Made by a program: the position numbers and the translations under genes. From a virus, in IMG/VR virus record IMGVR_UViG_3300028548_002164, positions 1 through 25,573 of that record: a DNA stretch of 25,573 nt. One strand, given 5' to 3'. How positions within the stretch are numbered: the first letter of the stretch is position 1; every line of letters starts with the position of its first letter. Positions 16,949 to 22,103 of the stretch are shown piece by piece. The notes under the pieces were generated by a model that was given only the letters and a program-made list of their open reading frames with translations, was not told the origin of the DNA and did no database searches.

Positions 16949-17117
16949 GTGCGGCATTATTTAAAGATTCAGTAACCCATTGAGCTAACTTTTGACCTTT
17001 AGCCGCATTGACCCACTTAGCCTTTTCGCTAGGTGTACAGCGCATAGTTAGCACTGATGATTTGGTCACTTCTTTTCTGGCGTTATTGTTGCCAGCGCTT
17101 CCATGTTGTTCAGTCAT
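16932..17117 (-). CDS. Small ribbon-helix-helix-like (mobilisation/CopG-type) protein
   Basis: A 61-residue protein. VLTMRCTPSEKAKWVNAAKGQKLAQWVTESLNNAA has the strand-helix-helix pattern of MobC/CopG-like proteins (RCTPSEKxxWxxAAxxxxxxxWVxxxLNxA). The N-terminal ~18 residues are a basic, Asn-rich tail. DNA binding is therefore likely, perhaps as an autoregulator of the accessory operon. No strong ribosome binding site is visible. The stop codon is inside the terminator hairpin of the convergent lysis operon. It is the last gene of the leftward accessory set. Confidence 0.6.
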   Translation of the reverse strand: MTEQHGSAGNNNARKEVTKSSVLTMRCTPSEKAKWVNAAKGQKLAQWVTESLNNAAQKKTT

Positions 17118-17147
17118 TAAGTAACTCGCTTAAACTTTTTATATCAT

Positions 17148-17336
17148 TTAACTCTTTTTATAGTCGCCAGCCATTTCAGCCGCATTTATCTCTTTTTCGG
17201 TCATTTGGTCAAAGAAATAATCAAGCATGCAATACGCTTTGCTTCGACCATCTTTATCATCTTCATCAACTCGCATAAATATATCTAGTGCTAAAACAAG
17301 AGCCTCATGGTTATTGTTTGGTTTTCTATATCTCAT
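17148..17336 (-). CDS. Small acidic protein, paralogue of the 17646-17825 product
   Basis: A 62-residue protein whose ATG overlaps the upstream stop (ATGA). Its core KPNNNHEALVLALDI matches KPTNDYEALVLALNL of the other small protein in this operon, and the remainder aligns without gaps to a shared helical pattern ending in an (E)IxxAE/(E)VARAK segment. I recall the EALVLAL…A..E….A..IA…..ee.v..AK family as a common small phage protein without known role. Copies of one gene flanking a third gene suggest an old duplication. Confidence 0.6.
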   Translation of the reverse strand: MRYRKPNNNHEALVLALDIFMRVDEDDKDGRSKAYCMLDYFFDQMTEKEINAAEMAGDYKKS

Positions 17337-17656
17337 ACATCAAATCCACTTCTTTTTGAGCCGTAATTACTTAGAATACACCAGCCCCAAAAATCACCAT
17401 CAATACCATCAATGTAACAATCGTCCCAAAACAAGCCAGCTTTAAAGCCTTCACTTTTTAAAACCTGTAACGCAATTACAGCTTGGAGTGCGCCACCATC
17501 TACCCAATGAACATGACTGTCGGATAAATCAAACTCTTTTATTTCGTCACCTTCTTCCCAGATGAAGCGATCAGCATTAGACATTTCAATGCCGTCAGTT
17601 GAACATTGCGTATGACTAAACATTTTAAAATGCTTCAAGGTTAGTTCAACATTCAT
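17333..17656 (-). CDS. Hypothetical protein (107 aa) in accessory operon
   Basis: Starts with a nearly ideal ribosome binding site (GGAGGTGAT, 4 bp before the ATG) lying inside the end of the upstream gene, and stops in an ATGA overlap with the next, so it is clearly translated. The product is acidic and rich in Trp, Asp and Cys: FIWEEGDEIKEFDL, HVHWVDGGALQAVIALQVLKSEG, then GLFWDDCYIDGIDGDFWGWC near the C-terminus. I recognise no family. The high aromatic/acidic content recalls small phage proteins that bind and inhibit other proteins, but that is not evidence of function. Confidence 0.6.
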   Translation of the reverse strand: MNVELTLKHFKMFSHTQCSTDGIEMSNADRFIWEEGDEIKEFDLSDSHVHWVDGGALQAVIALQVLKSEGFKAGLFWDDCYIDGIDGDFWGWCILSNYGSKRSGFDV

Positions 17657-17825
17657 GTATCACCTCCACTTCTTTTTTGGCCCTAGCCACTTCAATGTCT
17701 GTAAGTTTTGCAGCAAAGCTTTCAGCCATTTGTAAAGCACGATTAAACTGTTCGTCTGTGTCTGCTGTAATACCTAAGTTTAAAGCCAGCACTAAAGCCT
17801 CGTAGTCATTCGTTGGCTTGTTCAT
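17646..17825 (-). CDS. Small helical phage protein, paralogue of the 17148-17336 product
   Basis: A 59-residue protein: ATG overlapping the upstream stop (ATGA at 17825-17822), stop TGA at 17648-17646, 11 bp inside the next gene. It begins MNKPTNDYEALVLALNLGIT and ends VEVIHEC. The pattern EALVLAL…A.tDEqf..AL.mAE..A..L.d.eV.rAKk is a recurrent small phage family of unknown function. Its 15-residue core is closely shared with the gene two places downstream. The C-terminal end overlaps the ribosome binding site of the following gene. Confidence 0.6.
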   Translation of the reverse strand: MNKPTNDYEALVLALNLGITADTDEQFNRALQMAESFAAKLTDIEVARAKKEVEVIHEC

Positions 17826-18238
17826 GCGTCACCTCCAAAAAGATAATCGTTTTCTGCAATAAATTTGTTAAGCACAATCTGAACATCAGCATGGCCTTTA
17901 AATTCTTTGGCCTCTTGAATAGTTAAGAAGTAGCAGTTACTAAGGTCATGCCCAATGGATTCTTTGGCTGCGTCAATTTCGCTATCAGCATCTTTTAAAG
18001 AGTAACATTCTGTTTGACCTGACCATCCAACAACTATTACTTTTTTATCATTCTTTAAAATTTCGTTATATTCATCAGGAATTTCATCTCCAAAACAATC
18101 AACAGCGTTTTCCATATTCCATTCTTCATAGCAAAAATCATGCACTTCACTTGCCATTTGAATTATGTGTTGTTCATCTTTTGCAACCCAAACGCTTGGG
18201 CTTCTTTGATGGGGTACTTCTACTATTATAATGCTCAT
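17822..18238 (-). CDS. Hypothetical protein (138 aa), first gene of the accessory operon
   Basis: First gene behind the promoter at 18299-18327, with AGGAG 8 bp before the ATG. The acidic product begins MSIIIVEVPHQRSPSVWVAKDEQHII, followed by an acidic Cys-containing stretch (HDFCYEEWNMENAVDCFGDEIPDEYNEIL) and a central strand KKVIVVGWSGQTECYS. I do not recognise the family; no catalytic motif, TM segment or signal peptide is visible. The stop overlaps the next start (ATGA). Being promoter-proximal in an attP-adjacent operon makes it the best candidate for a lysogeny-expressed effector. Confidence 0.6.
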   Translation of the reverse strand: MSIIIVEVPHQRSPSVWVAKDEQHIIQMASEVHDFCYEEWNMENAVDCFGDEIPDEYNEILKNDKKVIVVGWSGQTECYSLKDADSEIDAAKESIGHDLSNCYFLTIQEAKEFKGHADVQIVLNKFIAENDYLFGGDA

Positions 18239-18298
18239 AATCTACTCCTAGTACCAAGTGCCGCCTGGTCGGTGTGGGCTAACTCAACCCATAACCAT

Positions 18299-18327
18299 AT
18301 TGTATAGACATAACGGATAGATGTAAA
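18299..18327 (-). promoter_or_regulatory. Sigma70-like promoter of the leftward accessory operon
   Basis: On the minus strand TTTACA (18327-18322), exactly 17 bp, then TACAAT (18304-18299): five of six matches in each box. It points to the gene at 18238, about 60 bp away. The spacer contains an inverted ACAT…ATGT pair (18308-18311 and 18321-18324), which could be an operator half-site pair. Confidence 0.7.
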
Positions 18328-18442
18328 GGGTTATTGGTAATAGAATGTCAATTCACCCAAATCAAAAAAGGTGGGTCTGCAATAGAACTGTCCGAACAGT
18401 TTAAGAAGTGTCCGACTTTCATCCAGTTGAGTAATTAATTGT

Positions 18443-18457
18443 TCGGTTTAAAACCGA
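18443..18457. repeat. 15-bp perfect palindrome in attP region
   Basis: TCGGTTTAAAACCGA is a perfect palindrome. Its left end merges with TTGTTCGG (18439-18446), which is the reverse of the TTCCGAA-like arm sequence with one change. A protein-binding site (excisionase, integrase or regulator) is possible. Confidence 0.55.
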
Positions 18458-18503
18458 GAAATTAAATTTACAATATGGTTATGCGGGCATGTACACTTTT
18501 TGC

Positions 18504-18536
18504 GCGCAGAAGTACCCGTATGTGCGCAGACGGGTA
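18504..18536. repeat. Direct repeat plus hairpin in attP region
   Basis: GCGCAGA occurs at 18504-18510 and 18524-18530, 20 bp apart (about two helical turns). Overlapping it, TACCCGT (18513-18519) and ACGGGTA (18530-18536) form a perfect 7-bp stem with a 10-nt loop. It lacks a T tract, so a protein-binding site is more likely than a terminator. Confidence 0.5.
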
Positions 18537-18551
18537 TTTAAAATTAATCAT

Positions 18552-18594
18552 GGGTGGTTCTAAGTCAGACAAATTATCTGAGTTAAGGCCACCC
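18552..18594. repeat. 43-nt imperfect hairpin between integrase and accessory operon
   Basis: GGGTGG (18552-18557) pairs with CCACCC (18589-18594). Inside, TAA/TTA and TCAGA (18565-18569)/TCTGA (18577-18581) pair around a 7-nt loop, with two mismatches and two wobble pairs in between. It lies 327 bp beyond the integrase stop. It could slow transcription between the two leftward units or act as a DNA cruciform; there is no T tract. Confidence 0.6.
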
Positions 18595-18663
18595 TAAATT
18601 AAATTAATTATTTATAGCAACAGAACGGGGTTTACTTTATAGTGTCGTTTTTCAACAAAACAC

Positions 18664-18739
18664 TTTCCGAATATACAGTGTTGAAGTTTGAAAGAAACCA
18701 GGCGGTTTAGGGTTGTAAAAATCGTAAATTGTTCGGAAA
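18664..18739. promoter_or_regulatory. Left attP arm: integrase arm-type sites
   Basis: TTTCCGAATATACAGTG at 18664-18680 is repeated exactly at 18881-18897 on the other side of the core. A second copy of the core motif lies inverted at 18729-18739 (TTTCCGAACAA on the minus strand). Further, weaker relatives (GTCCGAA at 18390, GTCCGAC at 18410) are more distant. Paired arm sites on both sides of a core are the normal organisation for tyrosine-integrase attP. Confidence 0.7.
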
Positions 18740-18741
18740 TA

Positions 18742-18777
18742 GAGGGTTAAGTCTTTGTTTTAATAGATTAAACCCTC
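18742..18777. repeat. Inverted repeat next to the attP core
   Basis: GAGGGTT (18742-18748) and AACCCTC (18771-18777) form a perfect 7-bp inverted repeat with a 22-nt, AT-rich interior. It ends 1 bp before the tRNA-derived core begins. It may position integrase or an accessory bending protein. Confidence 0.5.
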
Positions 18778-18778
18778 A

Positions 18779-18825
18779 GATTGTGATTCCGGTGGTCGTG
18801 GGTTCGAGCCCCATCGTCCACCCCA
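18779..18825 (+). other. attP: attP core: 3' half of tRNA-His(GTG)
   Basis: From the anticodon loop (TTGTGAT, anticodon GTG at 18782-18784) to the CCA end (18823-18825) the sequence is a tRNA-His 3' half. It has the anticodon 3' stem TCCGG, the T arm (stem 18798-18802/18810-18814 around TTCGAGC), the acceptor strand CGTCCAC and discriminator C, which in tRNA-His pairs with the extra 5' G. The 5' half and the 5' side of the anticodon stem are absent, and no D arm is present, so this is not a functional tRNA. It is the piece that would restore the host tRNA gene on integration. Flanking phage genes on both sides show an unsplit attP. Confidence 0.9.
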
Positions 18826-18859
18826 CTATGTATACCTTTCAGCGATAGCCCTTACTAAC

Positions 18860-18897
18860 TTCCGAACACTTCCGAATATTTTTCCGAATATACAGTG
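18860..18897. promoter_or_regulatory. Right attP arm: three direct TTCCGAA sites
   Basis: TTCCGAA occurs three times in the same orientation at 18860, 18870 and 18882, the last within the 17-bp sequence shared with the left arm. The spacing of 10 and 12 bp puts them on nearly the same DNA face. They lie between the core and the integrase stop, 23 bp from the latter. Confidence 0.7.
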
Positions 18898-18920
18898 GTG
18901 TTCATCCATCCAGTTTGGGC

Positions 18921-19928
18921 CTATTTTAGAGTAGGAGTGACCTTTACTTTTCGATCATAGATTGCCACTTGCGCCTGAGTTTTGTGACCAGAAAATTCTT
19001 GCTTGTTTCCCTCGTAGTCAGAAATGGCTTTTGCTTTAATATCGTGAAAAGTAAAATCTATACTTAATTCACCATCATATTTAAGCTTTGCTTCTTTTCT
19101 GGCTTTTAATGCCCATACTTGTAATGTGTCTTGTGCTGGACGATGCCCTTTCTTGTTACAAAACACTAATTCAAAATTAGTTACTTCTTGTACTGACAAA
19201 GCCAGGTCAACCGCAGCCCTTAATCGTGGGTTCCATTCTTTGATTTGCTTCTTGCCTGTTTTACCCTGTCGAATAAAAATACCTTCTTTTCTTAATTGGC
19301 TGCGCTTTAGACTCCATACATCACCTTGTCTAGCTGCACAGCAATAGCTTATTTCCATTGCCGCAGCCAATAAAGGCCACTTAATATAAGCCTCTGCCAA
19401 CCAAAGGAAGTATTCCCAATCCTCAATATAGCGATCACGGGCAGGCTCTTTAAAGTCTTTAACACCTATAGCTGGGTTTATTTGAACTTTGCCGTTTTCA
19501 TAGGCCCATGCAAAAACTGTGCTTAAAAATGATCTTTCACGATTGGCTTGAGTAGTTACGCCACCTTCTTTGCGCTTATCCATGTATTGTCTGATATGGT
19601 GCGGCTTAATGCGGTGACGATTCATTTGACCAAAACCAGATATAAACTTTTCAGCGTATCGCGCATAATCTATTTTAGTTCTTGGCATTAAGTCTCTGTG
19701 GTTTACGCTTGCCATGTACCCACGGATAACTTCAGCGAACGCACCTGTTGGTTCTTCATGCAGCAATCTAGCCGATTGATACTTTGCTAGGATTATTTCT
19801 TTAGGCTCAGTTAACTTTCCCAGACGCACACAGCCGCCAGCCTTGGGTCTGTACTCAAATGCCGACTTACCTAAATAACATCTGGTTGGTAGCCAATCTG
19901 GGCCGTTAATTCTTTTTCTAGGAGCCAT
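18921..19928 (-). CDS. int: Tyrosine-type site-specific integrase
   Basis: A 335-residue tyrosine recombinase that should integrate the phage at host tRNA-His. The N-terminus (~1-60) is an arm-DNA-binding-like region. Residues ~63-160 are the SAM-like core-binding domain (FAEVIRGYMASV…ANRERSFLSTVFAWAYENGKVQINPAIGV). Catalytic residues visible are R200 (CCAARQGDVWSL), K223 (QGKTGKK), H295 (FHDIKAK), H315 (FSGHKT) and the nucleophile Y324 (AIYDRK). The second conserved Arg (normally HxxR) is Lys298, a substitution that I recall from a subgroup with the same FHDIKAK…SGHKT…YDRK ending. The start follows the DUF4224 stop without a gap (TAAATG), and attP lies just past the stop codon. Confidence 0.92.
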   Translation of the reverse strand: MAPRKRINGPDWLPTRCYLGKSAFEYRPKAGGCVRLGKLTEPKEIILAKYQSARLLHEEPTGAFAEVIRGYMASVNHRDLMPRTKIDYARYAEKFISGFGQMNRHRIKPHHIRQYMDKRKEGGVTTQANRERSFLSTVFAWAYENGKVQINPAIGVKDFKEPARDRYIEDWEYFLWLAEAYIKWPLLAAAMEISYCCAARQGDVWSLKRSQLRKEGIFIRQGKTGKKQIKEWNPRLRAAVDLALSVQEVTNFELVFCNKKGHRPAQDTLQVWALKARKEAKLKYDGELSIDFTFHDIKAKAISDYEGNKQEFSGHKTQAQVAIYDRKVKVTPTLK

Positions 19929-20150
19929 TTATAAACCCATTGAGCTAAAGTCTGGTTCATCATTATGCGCCAAGGCTTCATTAAACCGCAAATGTGTGGG
20001 ATTGTTAAAAGAATACCAGGTAACGTGAGGCGCACCATTAGCGTCTTTAACAAAGAATATGCCATGTTCAGTTAACACTTTGCATTGCTTGGCTTGGGCT
20101 TTATATCCCGTTACTCGTTCAAGCTCTTGTTCGCTCATTAAATCATTCAT
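19929..20150 (-). CDS. DUF4224 protein, possible directionality factor
   Basis: A 73-residue protein directly upstream of integrase (no gap). Residues 5-45, MSEQELERVTGYKAQAKQCKVLTEHGIFFVKDANGAPHVTW, match the DUF4224 pattern (LsexELxELTGyxxxxxQxxwLxxxGIxfxxxxxGxPxV). This family is typically encoded next to phage integrases. An excisionase-like role is often assumed from position, and no other excisionase candidate is evident here. AAGGAAA upstream of the ATG is a good ribosome binding site. A second Met at residue 5 would also fit the domain start. Confidence 0.75.
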   Translation of the reverse strand: MNDLMSEQELERVTGYKAQAKQCKVLTEHGIFFVKDANGAPHVTWYSFNNPTHLRFNEALAHNDEPDFSSMGL

Positions 20151-20275
20151 TTTTTAATTTTCCTTTTACGCGCCCATTTAATTAAAAGGTGTCGCCTATT
20201 TATCTCTGCAACAATGTCAGCGTCACTAAGCATTGTTATAGGCACTGGCACTTGCACTTGAAGTTTATTATTCAT
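20147..20275 (-). CDS. Basic microprotein (42 aa) in integrase operon
   Basis: ATG at 20275-20273 overlaps the upstream stop and TGA at 20149-20147 overlaps the DUF4224 start, both as ATGA. The product begins MNNKLQVQVPVPITMLSD and has a helical, very basic C-terminus (RRHLLIKWARKRKIKK). Coupling at both ends makes translation likely. The function is unknown; the basic tail would suit DNA or RNA contact. Confidence 0.6.
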   Translation of the reverse strand: MNNKLQVQVPVPITMLSDADIVAEINRRHLLIKWARKRKIKK

Positions 20276-20472
20276 ACCCAACCCATAATTTCATCGTGTG
20301 CCATTTCCTGCACAAACTCTGGGTTGTCATTAGTTAAAGTTTCTAACTGTTCATCTGACAATGGGTTGCCATTCGCATCATCTGCACTTTCAATATAAGC
20401 GTCTACAAAGTCTGGGTAATCTGCTGTGCAAATGCCAGATATGGTGACATTGGTTAAACTATTAATGTTCAT
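20272..20472 (-). CDS. Small acidic phage protein (66 aa)
   Basis: Starts immediately after the upstream stop (TAAATG) and ends in an ATGA overlap. It is acidic, with ADYPDFVDAYIESADDANGNPLSDEQLETL and a C-terminal EFVQEMAHDEIMG. I recognise the 'DYPDF.DAYIe.A…dG.pLtdeeLe.ln' pattern as widespread in phages and plasmids; its function is unknown to me. Confidence 0.65.
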   Translation of the reverse strand: MNINSLTNVTISGICTADYPDFVDAYIESADDANGNPLSDEQLETLTNDNPEFVQEMAHDEIMGWV

Positions 20473-20712
20473 TTACCACTCCCGGTGCATTTGTTCATCA
20501 GTTAATGCTTCTGGGTGATGCCAAGTAAAATTTTCATCTTCAACCGACATATTGCAGTCTGAACAATATTTTTTATCTACAAACAAAAGTGCAGCATCAA
20601 TGGCGTCATGGGCCTTTTGGTGGTATTCACCTCGGTATATTTCATTGCTATATTCATCAAGAACGATGGGCAAGTAGCCCACCCCGTCCACTTTCTTAAT
20701 AATGAAATCCAT
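20473..20712 (-). CDS. Hypothetical protein (79 aa) with possible CxxC/HH metal site
   Basis: A 79-residue protein placed between the SSB-tip protein (10 bp) and the 66-aa gene (0 bp). An N-terminal strand-rich part (FIIKKVDGVGYLPIVLDEY) is followed by a helix (KAHDAIDAALLFVDKKY) and C50-S-D-C53 with H65-H66. Two Cys plus two His might bind zinc, but the spacing is not one I know. No family is recognised. Confidence 0.5.
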   Translation of the reverse strand: MDFIIKKVDGVGYLPIVLDEYSNEIYRGEYHQKAHDAIDAALLFVDKKYCSDCNMSVEDENFTWHHPEALTDEQMHREW

Positions 20713-20722
20713 AACTTACCCC

Positions 20723-21031
20723 TTAAAATGGTATATCGTCGTCGAAAGCATCGTGTGGCCCTTTATCCATGCCAGCCATGACCGCTTCTTTAGCCTGCGC
20801 CATTTGTGTTGACTGCTGCGGTAGCTGGCGGTGTGCTTGCGTCTCTTTAGGTGTAAAAGAAAACTTCATAGCTGGCGCATTAGGGTTCCCATCCTTGTTA
20901 CGCAGCCAACCAGACACCCAGTAATCAACACCGCCTACTTCTGCATTGCCCTTAAAGTGGGGGTGTGTCTCAGATTCACGCTTGTCGTTTTTCCAAATAC
21001 CGCCTTTATTTGAATTATCCCAATTACTCAT
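20723..21031 (-). CDS. SSB-like/accessory protein with SSB-type acidic C-terminal tip
   Basis: A 102-residue protein that overlaps the end of the ERF gene by ATGA. N-terminal sequence GGIWKNDKRESETHPHFKGNAEVGGVDYWVSGWLR…MKFSFTPKE resembles the small 'xGxLFKNdkk…HPdyxGxxxvxGxeYWIsaW' proteins found beside phage recombination genes. The C-terminus DAFDDDIPF is the acidic-hydrophobic tip by which bacterial SSB recruits partner enzymes. Whether the body binds ssDNA is not shown. It is likely a partner of the ERF annealase or a way of attracting host SSB-interacting proteins. Confidence 0.65.
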   Translation of the reverse strand: MSNWDNSNKGGIWKNDKRESETHPHFKGNAEVGGVDYWVSGWLRNKDGNPNAPAMKFSFTPKETQAHRQLPQQSTQMAQAKEAVMAGMDKGPHDAFDDDIPF

Positions 21032-21804
21032 GCTGCTTCTCCTTTGCCAAAGTAGGCTTGTTTAAATTCAGTGGTTCTAATTAACTTTTGTTCTTCTGTT
21101 GTGAACACTCCACCTTTTGAATATGCTTTCCACAACCCCATTTGATCGTCCTCTGTAAGCTCAAACCAAGCCTCTGCTGCTGCTGTAATTTCTCCTGACT
21201 CAATGCCAGCTTTTACACATTCAATAGTCGTAGAGTGCTTTGTAGCTAGATCGTTGTAGACTATATTGGCCTCTTCTTTCGACATATTTGGTTCTGGGCT
21301 GGCTGGCTGACTCGCCATACCTTCAAGACTTATTTCTGAATCGTTTGTCATATCAATCACTACAGTTTTATCTTCATCGTGCTTATTTGTAACGTCTGAA
21401 TCAGCCTCAGAATCTATGGAGAAAAGCCCTGCTAAACAATACTTACGAGCATAGGAGCTAGTGCTTCCCGTTAGCTGGCTAGAATCCATGCCTTTCTTAA
21501 CGCTTGCTTCTCTAGCGTAAGCTGTGGCGGTTATAGTGTCTGTTCCGCTGCTAAGTGTTGCAGTAGCCTTAATGTATACGCGCTGAGTTTTAACAGTGAC
21601 GCCAGCCGCTACAATTTCATCCTCTAACATTCCACTAAATACAAGTTCATCACTTAGCGTTAATGACAAGTCGCCTAGAAATGGCTTAACAGCTTTTAAT
21701 ATATCTTCACATGATCGAAAGTTGTATTTGCCAAAATTATTACGCTGGCCTTTTGGTGCTTTAAGATTTTGCTGAATTTCAGACAGCTTTTTTTGAATAG
21801 TCAT
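21028..21804 (-). CDS. erf: ERF-family single-strand annealing recombinase
   Basis: A 258-residue protein with a strong GAGGTGA ribosome binding site inside the previous gene. Residues ~1-140 are the ERF domain: FGKYNFRSCEDILKAVKPFL, then ATATLSSGTDTITATAYARE, then the signature KGMDSSQLTGSTSSYARKYCLAGLFSID. An acidic linker (~135-180) leads to a C-terminal helical region (SKEEANIVYNDLATKHS…AWFELTEDDQMGLWKAY). ERF proteins, named for P22, anneal homologous single strands and help circularise or recombine phage DNA. Its coupling with the SSB-tip protein is a typical arrangement. Confidence 0.92.
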   Translation of the reverse strand: MTIQKKLSEIQQNLKAPKGQRNNFGKYNFRSCEDILKAVKPFLGDLSLTLSDELVFSGMLEDEIVAAGVTVKTQRVYIKATATLSSGTDTITATAYAREASVKKGMDSSQLTGSTSSYARKYCLAGLFSIDSEADSDVTNKHDEDKTVVIDMTNDSEISLEGMASQPASPEPNMSKEEANIVYNDLATKHSTTIECVKAGIESGEITAAAEAWFELTEDDQMGLWKAYSKGGVFTTEEQKLIRTTEFKQAYFGKGEAA

Positions 21805-21953
21805 ACGTCACCTCTTTTTATTTCATCAACAATTTTTAATGCTGCTTCTTTGTAAGCCAAATGCTTTTCAGCGTTTAGGTTTTGGCAATATGGATTGTTG
21901 TATTCAAACAATTTGTGAAAATCGCTTAAAGCCTCTAAATAAATATCGTTCAT
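21801..21953 (-). CDS. Small protein (50 aa) upstream of ERF
   Basis: The start at 21953 is chosen because the ATG overlaps the stop of the 21-aa microprotein (ATGA) and GGAG lies 8 bp upstream; an in-frame GTG at 21995 lacks such support. The product begins MNDIYLEALSDFHKLFEYNN and ends VDEIKRGDV; it looks helical and carries no known motif. It ends in an ATGA overlap with the ERF gene, so it probably mainly keeps the chain translated or acts with ERF. Confidence 0.6.
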   Translation of the reverse strand: MNDIYLEALSDFHKLFEYNNPYCQNLNAEKHLAYKEAALKIVDEIKRGDV

Positions 21954-22015
21954 ATCTGTACTCCACTTATTATTAAAATGGCGACAAACAACCACACTTG
22001 AGTTGTTGCGCTCAT
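21950..22015 (-). CDS. Candidate 21-aa membrane microprotein
   Basis: ATG at 22015-22013 and TGA at 21952-21950 overlap the neighbouring stop and start codons as ATGA at both ends. The 21 residues begin MSATTQVW and are dominated by the hydrophobic segment LFVAILIISGV. That is long enough to span or sit in the membrane. No obvious ribosome binding site of its own is seen, so it would rely on coupling. Real expression is plausible but unproven. Confidence 0.45.
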   Translation of the reverse strand: MSATTQVWLFVAILIISGVQI

Positions 22016-22101
22016 GCGCTCATGCCTACCCAGAACCACACTGAACATATAGCCCATATTAAGCATCCGACTGTGTTAATTATTAAAGTCTCTTTAGTCA
22101 T
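22012..22101 (-). CDS. Candidate 29-aa membrane microprotein
   Basis: The ATG at 22101-22099 has CGGAG about 8 bp upstream, inside the end of the preceding gene, and follows that gene's stop by 2 bp. TGA at 22014-22012 overlaps the next ATG. The product, beginning MTKETLIINTVGCLIWAICS, is almost entirely one hydrophobic segment with four Trp/Phe near its end (VWFWVG). A short phage inner-membrane peptide is likely; possible roles include exclusion or modulation of a host membrane protein. Confidence 0.55.
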   Translation of the reverse strand: MTKETLIINTVGCLIWAICSVWFWVGMSA

Positions 22102-22103
22102 GG

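Noticed and set aside
17057-17445. Overlapping plus-strand frames opposite the accessory operon
   Set aside because: They are antisense to genes joined by ATGA overlaps; the products are low-complexity Ser/His/Leu-rich shadows.
18779-18825. A complete tRNA-His gene
   Set aside because: Only the anticodon loop, T arm and acceptor 3' strand are present; no D arm or 5' acceptor strand, and the 5' anticodon stem does not pair. It is an attachment core.
18860-18897. CRISPR-like repeat array near integrase
   Set aside because: Repeats are only 7-17 bp, unevenly spaced by 10-12 bp with no spacers; they fit integrase arm sites.
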